This document shows positions 1-7,213 of a stretch of 10,709 bases of DNA, piece after piece. The notes beneath the pieces are model-generated. The model was given only the letters and a program-made list of their open reading frames with translations, was not told the origin of the DNA and ran no database searches. This DNA comes from Desulfobacteraceae bacterium (GTDB lineage Bacteria > Desulfobacterota > DSM-4660 > Desulfatiglandales > Desulfatiglandaceae), in assembly GCA_030642205.1 (NCBI GenBank), contig DAOWOF010000058.1, forward strand, positions 1 to 10,709. The letters run 5' to 3'. Every line of letters begins with the position of its first letter. Positions within the stretch are counted from its first letter, which is position 1. The translations under genes were made by a program, and so were the position numbers.

Positions 1-11
1 CAATCTCGAAA

Positions 12-40
12 TTAACAAATATTTCTTTAACCAATAAATA
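12..40 (+). promoter_or_regulatory. weak candidate promoter upstream of pyrE
   Basis: A TTAACA box (12-17, five of six matches to the sigma-70 -35 consensus) lies 17 bases before TAAATA (35-40, a poor -10). The region is very AT-rich, so chance matches are likely. It would give a 5' leader of about 60 bases before the pyrE start at 107. This is inference only. Confidence 0.2.
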
Positions 41-76
41 GAGTATATTGAGTTTTAATAAAAACTTTGCAACGTA

Positions 77-95
77 GGGTTTTTTACGATGCCAT
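77..95 (+). repeat. short dispersed repeat, copy 1 (GG-TTTTTTACGA-CCAT)
   Basis: This stretch reads GG, one base, TTTTTTACGA, two bases, CCAT. It matches the segment at 7311-7329 in 16 of 19 positions. It sits in the pyrE leader, just before the start codon. Short T-tract/ACGA motifs of this kind recall dispersed intergenic repeats I associate with sulfate-reducer genomes, but that is memory, not a search. With only two copies here, chance is not excluded. Confidence 0.35.
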
Positions 96-106
96 AATGG
101 ATTAAA

Positions 107-862
107 ATGGATAATTACATAAAAAAATTTACACATGCTTTAGCAGAGACCGGAGCCTTGTTTTTTGACTCGAAACTCTTTCTGAAAGATGGACGACCAA
201 CCCCCTATTTTGTAAATATGGCAATGTTTCGTTCAGGCCGTTTGGGTCTTGAACTTGGTTCTTTTTTTGCCGAAATGATGATCGCGAATGAATTGATTGA
301 TAAGGTAGATATTATTCTGGGGCCATCTTATAAGGGTAGCAGTATTGCTTTGGCAACCAGTATCTCTCTCTGGCATGATCATGGGCATGATTTATTATTT
401 GATTATGATCGAAAGGAGGCCAAGACCCATGGCGAATCAAGCTCATCAAAGAGCCTTTTTGTAAACAAAACTTTTTTTGATGGTTGTCGTATTTTTATTG
501 TGGATGATGTGGCCACTTCCATGGGAACAAAATATGATCTGTTGGAAAAGATTGATGCTCTTGCCAGGGAAAAAGGAGAGACATATAAGATCACAGGTAT
601 AGGGATCGGGATTGACAGGGAACAAACAACTGCCTGCTATGATGAACAAGGCCAACTTATCCCTGGGAAAATGGGAAGAGATGCCATTCATGATTTTATA
701 TCCAAAAGTGGCATTCCAGTATATTCAATTGCAGGTATCAAGGATATTATAGAGTATCTTTATAAAACAAATGTTCCAGTTAAAGTCAATGGAGCCATGA
801 ATCCTCTTGATAACAAAACAAAGCAGGAATTTGATGAATACTATAAACTTTATGGAGTCTAG
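107..862 (+). CDS. pyrE: orotate phosphoribosyltransferase (PyrE-like)
   Basis: Predicted to join orotate and PRPP to give orotidine 5'-phosphate and pyrophosphate in cytoplasmic de novo UMP synthesis. Visible family motifs in order: DGRPTPYFVN near residue 28 (family GR-SPYF-N), GPSYKGSSIA near 73 (the YKG lysine), RKEAKTHGE near 102 (mobile catalytic loop with Lys and His), and FIVDDVATSMGTK near 129 (the PRPP-binding loop with paired Asp). At 251 aa it is longer than the roughly 213-aa E. coli enzyme, with an extra acidic, lysine-rich tail. An in-frame stop at 95-97 makes ATG 107 the only good start; the ribosome site is weak (a GGA at 99-101). Its 3' end overlaps the NUDIX gene, so the two are probably one transcript. 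Another PRTase role cannot be wholly excluded, but the orotate loop fits well. Confidence 0.88.
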   Translation: MDNYIKKFTHALAETGALFFDSKLFLKDGRPTPYFVNMAMFRSGRLGLELGSFFAEMMIANELIDKVDIILGPSYKGSSIALATSISLWHDHGHDLLFDYDRKEAKTHGESSSSKSLFVNKTFFDGCRIFIVDDVATSMGTKYDLLEKIDALAREKGETYKITGIGIGIDREQTTACYDEQGQLIPGKMGRDAIHDFISKSGIPVYSIAGIKDIIEYLYKTNVPVKVNGAMNPLDNKTKQEFDEYYKLYGV

Positions 863-1496
863 ACATTTACCCATCGAGAATAAAACAGAAATATCATGGC
901 ATGCCATTAAGACCATTAAAAAGACTCTTAACACAAGACAACCTGGTATTATAAAGGATGCAAATTCCTCTTTGCGCCATGCGGGGGTCTTGATTCCTGT
1001 CCTGGAAGATGATTCACTGTTACATGTGCTTTTTACCAAAAGGACCCAGCAGGTAAGCGATCATAAGGGACAGGTCTCTTTTCCAGGAGGTTCAATTGAT
1101 GATGATGATGTCTCCATGGAGGCAACCGCGTTGCGTGAGACACATGAGGAAATAGGCTTAAAAAATGAAGACATAGAAATATTAGGCCGAATAGATGATG
1201 CCCATACCAAGGCCTCCAATTTTGTCATTCATCCCTATGTAGGATTTATACAATATCCTTATGAATTTATCCTTAGTAAGGCGGAAGTAGAACGAATTAT
1301 TACAATTCCTTTAAGTATTTTTCATCCTGATAATACCAGCTATCATCTTAACTCTTTTGAATATCAGGGAATAATGCATGATGGGCCGGCCTATAAGTTT
1401 TTTAATGATATAGTTTGGGGAGCTACCGCCAGAATAATGAAAAATTTCATGGAAATTATGGGAAATAAATTGATCTTGCCTGGAAAAGCTAAATAG
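834..1496 (+). CDS. NUDIX hydrolase, CoA-pyrophosphatase (NudL) type
   Basis: Predicted to cleave coenzyme A or its derivatives to phosphopantetheine and adenosine 3',5'-bisphosphate, a CoA-turnover role in the cytosol. The motif LFTKRTQQVSDHKGQVSFPGG matches the UPF0035 signature specific to this subfamily. It runs into the Nudix box GGSIDDDD...ALRETHEEIGL. That box is one residue longer than the general GX5EX7REUXEEXGU form and carries Asp in place of the first Glu, as in E. coli NudL (YeaB), so the deviation is a family trait. I prefer ATG 834 (220 aa), which has AGGA six bases upstream. TTG 807 lengthens the frame and ATG 852 shortens it. With the chosen start it overlaps pyrE by 29 bases in another frame, suggesting translational coupling. 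The exact substrate is inferred. Confidence 0.85.
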   Translation: MNTINFMESRHLPIENKTEISWHAIKTIKKTLNTRQPGIIKDANSSLRHAGVLIPVLEDDSLLHVLFTKRTQQVSDHKGQVSFPGGSIDDDDVSMEATALRETHEEIGLKNEDIEILGRIDDAHTKASNFVIHPYVGFIQYPYEFILSKAEVERIITIPLSIFHPDNTSYHLNSFEYQGIMHDGPAYKFFNDIVWGATARIMKNFMEIMGNKLILPGKAK

Positions 1497-1504
1497 GTTA
1501 TAAG
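1476..1504 (+). promoter_or_regulatory. candidate sigma-70 promoter for tRNA-Pro
   Basis: TTGCCT (1476-1481) and TATAAG (1499-1504) are separated by 17 bases and match the -35 and -10 consensus at four and five of six positions. Transcription would begin near 1511, only two or three bases before the mature tRNA at 1514. The boxes overlap the end of the NUDIX gene, so the tRNA can be transcribed independently of the operon. Confidence 0.45.
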
Positions 1505-1513
1505 TTAAAAGAA

Positions 1514-1590
1514 CGGGACGTGGCTCAGTCTGGTAGAGCACCGCGTTCGGGACGCGGGGGTCGCTGGTTCAAATCCAGTCGTCCCGACCA
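1514..1590 (+). tRNA. tRNA-Pro (anticodon CGG)
   Basis: A full cloverleaf can be drawn. The acceptor arms are CGGGACG (1514-1520) and CGTCCCG (1580-1586). The anticodon stem is CCGCG/CGCGG (1541-1545, 1553-1557) around loop TTCGGGA, with anticodon CGG at 1548-1550, which reads CCG proline codons. The T arm is GCTGG/CCAGT (1563-1567, 1575-1579) with loop TTCAAAT. The discriminator is A1587 and the CCA end is encoded (1588-1590). The C1 start of the acceptor is typical of bacterial proline tRNAs. It begins 17 bases after the NUDIX stop codon. Confidence 0.97.
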
Positions 1591-1617
1591 CGAGTTTATT
1601 ATATGTTTTCAGCTAAT

Positions 1618-1694
1618 TAATTTCACAAGGCCATAGGGAGGATTCTGACCGATAACGCAGTGTGAAATTATTTAACTGAAGTTCTATAGGTCAG
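1618..1694 (+). promoter_or_regulatory. structured RNA leader, possible antiterminator
   Basis: A perfect 10-base inverted repeat, TAATTTCACA (1618-1627) and TGTGAAATTA (1661-1670), closes a 33-base loop. Within that loop CTGACC (1645-1650) is complementary to GGTCAG (1689-1694), giving a possible pseudoknot. The same GGTCAG stretch forms the 5' arm of the downstream terminator-like hairpin, so the two pairings exclude each other. This is the layout of an RNA switch controlling the peptidase gene at 1770. No known riboswitch class is recognised, and no convincing start site for a leader transcript other than the tRNA promoter was found. Confidence 0.3.
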
Positions 1695-1750
1695 GTTTTG
1701 GCATTTAACACATAATGTAGGTGTTTATGGCGATGCCTGACTTTTTTTTT
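1690..1750 (+). terminator. terminator-like hairpin with T9 tract
   Basis: GTCAGG (1690-1695) pairs with CCTGAC (1736-1741), followed at once by nine T residues (1742-1750). The 40-base loop contains a further AACAC/GTGTT pairing (1707-1711, 1721-1725). It would end the tRNA-Pro transcript. It lies only 20 bases before the peptidase start codon, so that gene must depend on read-through, antitermination or a promoter buried in the hairpin. The stem is short and the loop long, so strength is uncertain. Confidence 0.45.
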
Positions 1751-1769
1751 GGGGGGCAAAGGTATCTTC

Positions 1770-4700
1770 ATGCGGCTAAAAAAAATTATTGGGACTTTAA
1801 TTGTGTTTACTTTTCTGATTGGAGTATCATCAGCAAATGAACCTTCTTACCGTATAGGTTTGGACGTAAAAGAATTTAAACTGGCAAACGGAATGCTGTT
1901 TTTAGTTATTGAACGGCCCTCTATGCCCCAGATTGCCTGTCGTCTGGCCATTCGGGCAGGGTCTGCCCTGGAAACAACCGGAAAGACCGGCATTGCGCAT
2001 ATGCTGGAACATATGATGTTTAAAGGGACACAAAATTTTGGAACAATTGATCTTAAGAAAGATTTGGCCTTACAGAGGGAAATAGAGGATGCTTATCAGA
2101 TAGTTTTAGCTGAAAGTATCAATCGGAATCCGAACAGGGAGCTAATTAAGGAAAAAATAGCTTTCATGAATAAGAAGCGCTTGGAAGTCCAGAAAATATA
2201 TGTCCCCCAGGCCTTTTCAACCCAATTGGGGAAGAATGGCGCGGTTGGCGTGAATGCCTTTACCTCTATGGATCAAACCCAGTTTATGATGTCAATTCCA
2301 TCTGATATGCTTGAGCAATGGTTTTCAATTGCCAGTGAACAGCTCTTTGAGCCTTCCTGGCGGGAATTCTATGTTGAAAAGGAGGTGGTTCAGAGGGAAT
2401 GGGCATTCAGGTATGTCAATAATCCCAACGGTGCTGCGTGGCTAGATCTCTTTAGCACTGCCTTTGTTGCTCATCCCTACCATAATCCGGTTATTGGCTG
2501 GAAATCTGATATGGAGCAATACAGCACAAAGGATGCTGTTGAATTTCATACAAAATATTATAATCCTGCCAATGCTGTTTGTGTGCTGGTGGGAGATTTA
2601 AAGATTGAAGACGCTAAACGACTGGCAGAGACATATTTCGAGAGATATCCTGTTGGTAAAAGGGCATCTGAGCATCTCCCGGCTGAACCACCTCAACAAG
2701 GTGTCAAAAGGAGCATCCGATATCTAAAAGGTTCCCGTACACCGCTGGTTAAGATAGGGTTTCATGGTGCCCGTATGGGAGAGGCAGATTTCTACGCCCT
2801 TGATGCCATGACCATGATTTTAAGCCATGGTCTATCATCCCGTATGCGGCAAAATATTGTTGATAGAGGCCTGGCAAGCCAGGCTTGGGCGTATAATAGT
2901 GACAACCGCTACGCCGGAATGGTTGTTTTGGGTGGAACCCCCAATGATCCTGAGAAATTAAAAGGCAAGGGAATAGAATCGACAAAACAGGCCTATCTCA
3001 ATGCCTGTAAAAAAATGGAAAAACTTCTTTTGCAGGAGGTTGCTAAATTAAAACAGAAATTGGTTTCTAAATCAGAGCTGGAAAGGATAAAAAAGCTGAA
3101 CCAGAGAGATTTTCTGGATCAACTGCGCAGCAATGAGTCACTGGCAGGCCGTTTAGCTACCCTGGAAATTCAGACGGGTTGGCATTATCTCTTAACATAT
3201 CTGGATGAAATAGCCAAGATAACTCCCCAACAAATAATTGATGTTATTGAAAAATACCTTAATGAAAACAATATGTCAGTTATTTATGTGATTCCTGGAG
3301 GTAGGCCTGATAATCCGCCGGAACAATATTCAGAGATTCGATCTGCTAAGGCAGAAAAAACATCAAAGACTAAGGGCCTCAATAAAACAATCAATTACTC
3401 CAAATATCCAACCCCTGAAAAATGGAGGCATCCTCTTTCATTTGAGCGTCACCCTCATAAAATTGTTTATCCTAAGGCGGAACAATCTAAAATAGGAGAT
3501 ACCCCTGTTTTTTATTTGCCGGATCATGAACTGCCTTTGATTGATCTGAGTATCCTTGTAAAGGCAGGCTCGGTTGATGTAGATAATAGCAAGATAGGGC
3601 TTGCGCATCTTATAAATAATATCATAGTCCGCGGGGGGACTAAAAAATATTCACCTTCTCAAATGGCCCTGGTTCTTGATGAAAATGCAATTAAATTGTC
3701 CTTTTCAGTCAGGGAAGAAGTAAGCATTATCAATCTTTCTGTAATGGCAGATGATTGGAACAAGGGACTGGAACTGGTGCAGGAATTAATTTCAAGCCCA
3801 AGGTTTGATCCTGAGATACTTGACATAGAAAAAAAACAGGCCTTAATGGGTCTAAAACGACAAGGTGGTAATGCAAGGGCAGTTTGTATGCGAGAGGCCA
3901 AAATCTGGCACTTTAAGGGACACCCTTATGGCCGTGATCCCTTGCTTGGACTTCAAACTATTCCAGCTATTACCAGGGATGATTTAAAGCAGTTTATTAA
4001 AAAATACATAGTTCCTGAAAACATGGTGATTGCAGTTGCAGGTGATATTGGGAAAGATACTGCACTTCGTGGTCTGGGCCGGCTATTTCGTGCCCTGCCA
4101 AAAGGAGAAGCAAATACAAGAGAAACCAAAGACCCACATCCTACTCCGTCAGTTTTGGCCTTTATCCATAAGCCGGGGCAGGTTCAGAGCCAGGTAGGAA
4201 TTCGATTGCCAAGTCTGAAAAGAACTGACCCTGATTATTGGAAAACAAGTCTGCTTATGAGTATTTTTGGCGGAAGCGATTCTTTATTGTATACGCGTTT
4301 GAGGGATGACCTCGGTTTGGTTTATTCCGCGTGGTTTTATCAGACCTATAAATGGCAGGCTGGAATGCTGGTTGGTTATATTGGATGCAAAGGAGACAAG
4401 ACTGCTCAGTCCATTTCAGAGACTGTCAAGATAATGAAGTCCTTGCAAAAAAGTGTTTCAAAGGATGAACTGCGCCTGAAACGTTTGGATGCCTTAAACA
4501 GTTTTGTCTTTAATGTAGATACACCCTTAGCCCTTGTAGAGGCCTATGCCGGATATCAAATGCGCCACGAGCCTCTGGAGACTCTTGATGCTATACAGAA
4601 TGCTTATTTGACAGCCACAAGGGAAGAACTTGAAAAATTGGCCCAAGAGCTCCTTGATCCCCAAAAATTGCAAATATTTGTGGTTGGGGACAAAACCTTT

Positions 4701-4799
4701 GAAGTTTCAGGGGATAGAGGTAAAGTAACCTTGGAAAGGAGTCTAAAGACACTGGCTAAAGATCTCGGGCTAGAATATAAAGAGATTGAATTACGATAA
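1770..4799 (+). CDS. exported two-domain M16 (insulinase/pitrilysin-family) zinc peptidase
   Basis: Predicted periplasmic zinc metallopeptidase. I choose ATG 1770 (1009 aa) over TTG 1749: AAAGG lies seven bases upstream and the protein then begins with a clean signal peptide, MRLKK, a hydrophobic core, then VSSA before Asn-Glu. The N-terminal M16 domain has the inverted zinc motif HMLEH (His77, Glu80, His81), with the distal EKEVVQRE segment supplying Glu203 and zinc ligand Glu210. His81 and Glu210 are about 130 residues apart, roughly 50 more than in pitrilysin. The extra stretch (about 92-150) is charged and helical-looking. The C-terminal M16 domain has a degenerate HLINN (613-617) but keeps the Arg...Tyr pair (about R845, Y852) used in substrate binding. 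One chain therefore holds an active half and an inactive half, as in pitrilysin and insulin-degrading enzyme. Substrate unknown. It ends 16 bases from the convergent DUF6485-like gene. Confidence 0.9.
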   Translation: MRLKKIIGTLIVFTFLIGVSSANEPSYRIGLDVKEFKLANGMLFLVIERPSMPQIACRLAIRAGSALETTGKTGIAHMLEHMMFKGTQNFGTIDLKKDLALQREIEDAYQIVLAESINRNPNRELIKEKIAFMNKKRLEVQKIYVPQAFSTQLGKNGAVGVNAFTSMDQTQFMMSIPSDMLEQWFSIASEQLFEPSWREFYVEKEVVQREWAFRYVNNPNGAAWLDLFSTAFVAHPYHNPVIGWKSDMEQYSTKDAVEFHTKYYNPANAVCVLVGDLKIEDAKRLAETYFERYPVGKRASEHLPAEPPQQGVKRSIRYLKGSRTPLVKIGFHGARMGEADFYALDAMTMILSHGLSSRMRQNIVDRGLASQAWAYNSDNRYAGMVVLGGTPNDPEKLKGKGIESTKQAYLNACKKMEKLLLQEVAKLKQKLVSKSELERIKKLNQRDFLDQLRSNESLAGRLATLEIQTGWHYLLTYLDEIAKITPQQIIDVIEKYLNENNMSVIYVIPGGRPDNPPEQYSEIRSAKAEKTSKTKGLNKTINYSKYPTPEKWRHPLSFERHPHKIVYPKAEQSKIGDTPVFYLPDHELPLIDLSILVKAGSVDVDNSKIGLAHLINNIIVRGGTKKYSPSQMALVLDENAIKLSFSVREEVSIINLSVMADDWNKGLELVQELISSPRFDPEILDIEKKQALMGLKRQGGNARAVCMREAKIWHFKGHPYGRDPLLGLQTIPAITRDDLKQFIKKYIVPENMVIAVAGDIGKDTALRGLGRLFRALPKGEANTRETKDPHPTPSVLAFIHKPGQVQSQVGIRLPSLKRTDPDYWKTSLLMSIFGGSDSLLYTRLRDDLGLVYSAWFYQTYKWQAGMLVGYIGCKGDKTAQSISETVKIMKSLQKSVSKDELRLKRLDALNSFVFNVDTPLALVEAYAGYQMRHEPLETLDAIQNAYLTATREELEKLAQELLDPQKLQIFVVGDKTFEVSGDRGKVTLERSLKTLAKDLGLEYKEIELR

Positions 4800-4815
4800 T
4801 TTATGAATTCCTGTT

Positions 4816-5019
4816 TTAGATAGAGCCACCTTGTACAAGACGAGCAAAATGATCAAAGGATCTGTCGTAGGTTGCTTCTGCGTCATTAGGAAAACAACAG
4901 CCTGGAAGTTGTCTCATTTTCAGGTGGTAAGATATACATTCACAGCAAATACCTTTTTTTGGGCAGGGTTCATAGCTGCAATTACAGTTGCTAAGATTTT
5001 TTTCTTTTTTGCAGTCCAT
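4816..5019 (-). CDS. small cysteine-rich protein, DUF6485-like
   Basis: A 67-aa cytosolic protein of unknown function with nine cysteines: C3, C12, C14, C19, C25, C26, C28, C41 and C42. It begins MDCKKEKNLSNCNCSYEPC, followed by a KKGICCEC segment, YH and LPGCCFP, then TYDRSFDHFA. I recognise this order as the DUF6485 family, found mainly in anaerobic bacteria. The spacing suggests a metal site, perhaps zinc or iron-sulfur, but that is inference. The start is well supported by GGAGG a few bases upstream of ATG at 5019. A candidate promoter lies at 5071-5100. It is divergent from the NusG paralog and convergent with the peptidase gene. The overlapping + strand frame (4831-5079) has no recognisable features and is taken as its shadow. 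Confidence 0.82.
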   Translation of the reverse strand: MDCKKEKNLSNCNCSYEPCPKKGICCECISYHLKMRQLPGCCFPNDAEATYDRSFDHFARLVQGGSI

Positions 5020-5070
5020 TATTCCTCCATGCTATTGGATTATTGTTTTAGGTTACATTTAACGCAATCA

Positions 5071-5100
5071 AGTATATGATACATCAAACAATGTATTCAA
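5071..5100 (-). promoter_or_regulatory. candidate promoter with inverted repeat, DUF6485-like gene
   Basis: On the minus strand TTGAAT (complement of 5095-5100) and TATACT (complement of 5071-5076) are 18 bases apart, giving a plausible sigma-70 promoter about 45 bases before the DUF6485 start. An inverted repeat, ATACAT (5079-5084) and ATGTAT (5091-5096), lies between and partly over the boxes, where a repressor could act. On the + strand the same region offers TATGAT (5075-5080) as a -10 for the NusG paralog, but with no good -35. Confidence 0.35.
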
Positions 5101-5127
5101 GATTTAAATTCAGAGGGTATTTATTTA

Positions 5128-5643
5128 ATGATTGATAATCCTGTAAGATGGTATGCTTTGCATACACGTAGTCATTTTGAGAGAAAAGTTCATGATGCAT
5201 TGTCTGGCAAGGCCATAGAATCATTTTTACCTTGTATCCAAAAAATCAGTCGTCGTAAAGACAGACGAAAAACAATTATGGCTCCTATCTTGCCAGGGTA
5301 TGTATTTGTTCATTCTAATCTTGATCCCCAGGAGCATGTAAATATTTTAAAAACAGTGGGCGTTGTAAGAATGATTACCTTTATGAACAAACCAGTTCCT
5401 GCCAATGATGAGGAGATCTCTTCCCTTATGATCCTGGATGGAACAGATCTGAATGTTACAAATCGTGATTATATGATGAAAGGGGATCGCGTGAGGATCA
5501 TGAATGGTCCTTTAAAAGGGATGGTTGCTTATTATTTACGCCATAGAGAAAAGAGTAGCATCGTAGTTGTTTCCATTGAACTTCTACATAGATCTTTGGA
5601 AGTGGAAATTGAGGGATGGGAACTTGAAAAAATAGATAGGTAA
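5128..5643 (+). CDS. specialised NusG paralog, RfaH/UpxY-type transcription antiterminator
   Basis: A 171-aa protein with NusG architecture. The N-terminal NGN domain opens with RWYALHTRSHFERKV and continues through FLPC and LPGYVFVHSNL to VGVVRMITF, with the usual proline before the end of the domain (PVPANDEEI). The C-terminal KOW motif is at about 118-135 (KGDRVRIMNGPLKGMVAYY). Such paralogs bind elongating RNA polymerase and suppress pausing and termination in chosen operons, usually for capsule, LPS, exopolysaccharide or secondary metabolites. The divergent linker and short length separate it from housekeeping NusG, which normally sits beside secE and ribosomal genes. GAGGG (5113-5117) is ten bases before ATG. 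Unlike most UpxY/LoaP proteins it does not head an operon: the next gene is the convergent waaA. It may therefore act in trans, as RfaH does. Target unknown. Confidence 0.85.
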   Translation: MIDNPVRWYALHTRSHFERKVHDALSGKAIESFLPCIQKISRRKDRRKTIMAPILPGYVFVHSNLDPQEHVNILKTVGVVRMITFMNKPVPANDEEISSLMILDGTDLNVTNRDYMMKGDRVRIMNGPLKGMVAYYLRHREKSSIVVVSIELLHRSLEVEIEGWELEKIDR

Positions 5644-5687
5644 AGGACGTCCACAAAAAACCAAGAAACTTAAGATTATTCCCAGAC

Positions 5688-5700
5688 AGACCCCTGGTCT
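5688..5700. terminator. small hairpin between convergent nusG paralog and waaA
   Basis: AGACC and GGTCT form a 5-base perfect stem with loop CCT in the gap between the two convergent genes. No T tract follows on either strand, so it is at best a weak or factor-assisted terminator. A longer-range perfect 8-base inverted repeat, CGAAATAT (5737-5744) and ATATTTCG (5783-5790), lies nearer the waaA end. Nothing else is recognisable in the gap. Confidence 0.2.
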
Positions 5701-5796
5701 ATTCACTATGCCTGGATTAGCCAGCTTAGACTCACCCGAAATATTGCACCACATAATAATCAGAGAGATAGAGCGTCAAAACATATTTCGCAACAA

Positions 5797-7131
5797 TTAA
5801 GGCCTTTGCGAACTTAGTAACCTTTGAATAACCTGTGCATGTCTTTTCGCTGCCTTTTTATGTAAAAGAACCGCTTGGCGGGCTCGTTTTCCTGCTAGTT
5901 TTAATTGGTCCGGATGATCAAGAAACCAAATAGCTTTTTTGGCCATCAATTCTGGCCTCAATACCTCGATACCCCCACCATTTTCTTCCAGGAGTATCTT
6001 TTCATCTGAAAAATTATCCATATGTGGCCCAAAGAAAACAAATTTTTCCCAAGCTGCAGCCTCTAAGGGGTTTTGTCCTCCTAAAGGGACCAGACTGCCG
6101 CCACAAAATATAATTGTTCCAATGCTATAAATCCTGAACAATTCACCAAAGGTATTGAGAATGATAACTTGTGCTGTTCGGTGCCTTCCAGCCTCCTGGC
6201 CAAGGTCTGTACGAAGTTGATATCTAAAACCTGATCTTGTAACTTCAGTACATATCTCAGTTGACCTGTCAATATGCCTGGGTGCAATGATCAAAATCGT
6301 ATCCGGAAATTTTTTCAGGATATATTTATAAGCCTTTAATATTAAAACTTCTTCTCCTTCACGAGTACTTCCTGCTACAAAAACTGGTTGAGATTTATTA
6401 AGCATTAAGTTCTGCCGTACTTCAGCCTTAATACGAAAATCCGTAGAACTGATTAAAAGATCAAATTTGGCATTCCCATTTACTTCAATTTTATTCTGTT
6501 TTGCTCCAATTGCTTTTATACGAGAGGCATCTTTTTCTGTAATCATGCTTAAGCAATTGATATTACATAAAATTTCACGAAAAAAACAACGCCATTTCAT
6601 GTAATTTTTAAAGGAATTCAAGGAAATACGACCATTAAGTATGGCAATTTTGATCCCTAGTCGACGTGCTTCAAGTATCCAGGCTGGCCATATCTCTGTT
6701 TCCAGAAAAACCATTACATCAGGACGAACTATTGAAAGAGATCGATAGGCTGAGGCACAAAAATCAAGGGGGGCATAGATGATGGGTAAATTTTGATCTT
6801 TAAATATTTCTTTTGCCATATCCCGCCCATGCTCGGTTATGGTTGAAATAATGATAAAGCTATCGGGAAGGATCTCCTGAAGGGCAGAAACAATAGAAGA
6901 AGCAACCTTCATTTCTCCTAATGACACTGCATGTATCCAGATACGAGGTGCCTGCGAAGAATCCTTGAGTTTATGGAGAGGAATAAAACCTAAACGTTCA
7001 CTAAAATGACGAGAATAATGCCCTGTAATATAAGTATATAGCCATAAAGCAGGCAAAATGATAATGAAAAGAAGTGTTGTGAGCAGGCTATAAAGGATAT
7101 AGAAAAATCTAAATTCTACTTGTCTTTTCAT
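5797..7131 (-). CDS. waaA: 3-deoxy-D-manno-octulosonic acid (KDO) transferase
   Basis: Predicted to add KDO from CMP-KDO to lipid A precursor at the cytoplasmic face of the inner membrane (glycosyltransferase family GT30, GT-B fold). At 444 aa it is close to the usual 420-430. An N-terminal membrane anchor (about residues 9-35) is followed by the GT30 N-domain motif IWIHAVSLGEMKVA, whose Glu73 matches the catalytic Glu of the family. Next come FLETEIWPAWI (about 142-152), a GSTREGEE nucleotide-side motif, and the CMP-binding C-domain signature CGGSLVPLGGQNPLEAAAW followed by GPHMDNF. The ribosome site before ATG 7131 is weak. No other LPS gene is adjacent. The thiolase operon upstream runs in the same direction but is set apart by 218 bases and a hairpin. 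Number of KDO residues added is unknown. Confidence 0.93.
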   Translation of the reverse strand: MKRQVEFRFFYILYSLLTTLLFIIILPALWLYTYITGHYSRHFSERLGFIPLHKLKDSSQAPRIWIHAVSLGEMKVASSIVSALQEILPDSFIIISTITEHGRDMAKEIFKDQNLPIIYAPLDFCASAYRSLSIVRPDVMVFLETEIWPAWILEARRLGIKIAILNGRISLNSFKNYMKWRCFFREILCNINCLSMITEKDASRIKAIGAKQNKIEVNGNAKFDLLISSTDFRIKAEVRQNLMLNKSQPVFVAGSTREGEEVLILKAYKYILKKFPDTILIIAPRHIDRSTEICTEVTRSGFRYQLRTDLGQEAGRHRTAQVIILNTFGELFRIYSIGTIIFCGGSLVPLGGQNPLEAAAWEKFVFFGPHMDNFSDEKILLEENGGGIEVLRPELMAKKAIWFLDHPDQLKLAGKRARQAVLLHKKAAKRHAQVIQRLLSSQRP

Positions 7132-7213
7132 TATTCTTATTGGTTTACAACTATTCAGCTAATATCCACAGCAACAGGTATGATAATCGAATAAAAAGCT
7201 ATTCTTTTATTTA

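Noticed and set aside
807..833. TTG 807 start for the NUDIX gene
   Set aside because: ATG 834 has a well-placed AGGA, and the added nine residues show no family similarity.
725..1039. Minus-strand frame overlapping pyrE and the NUDIX gene
   Set aside because: It lies across two clearly recognised genes and has no family features. The same applies to the other frames antisense to pyrE, the peptidase, waaA, the thiolase and the synthase-like gene.
1742..1756. T9 followed by G6 as a programmed slippage or phase-variation tract
   Set aside because: It lies upstream of the preferred start ATG 1770, so changes in length would not alter the reading frame. The T run is explained by the terminator-like hairpin.
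4831..5079. 82-aa + strand reading frame opposite the DUF6485-like gene
   Set aside because: No recognisable motif or ribosome site. The opposite strand has a family-like Cys pattern and a strong GGAGG.
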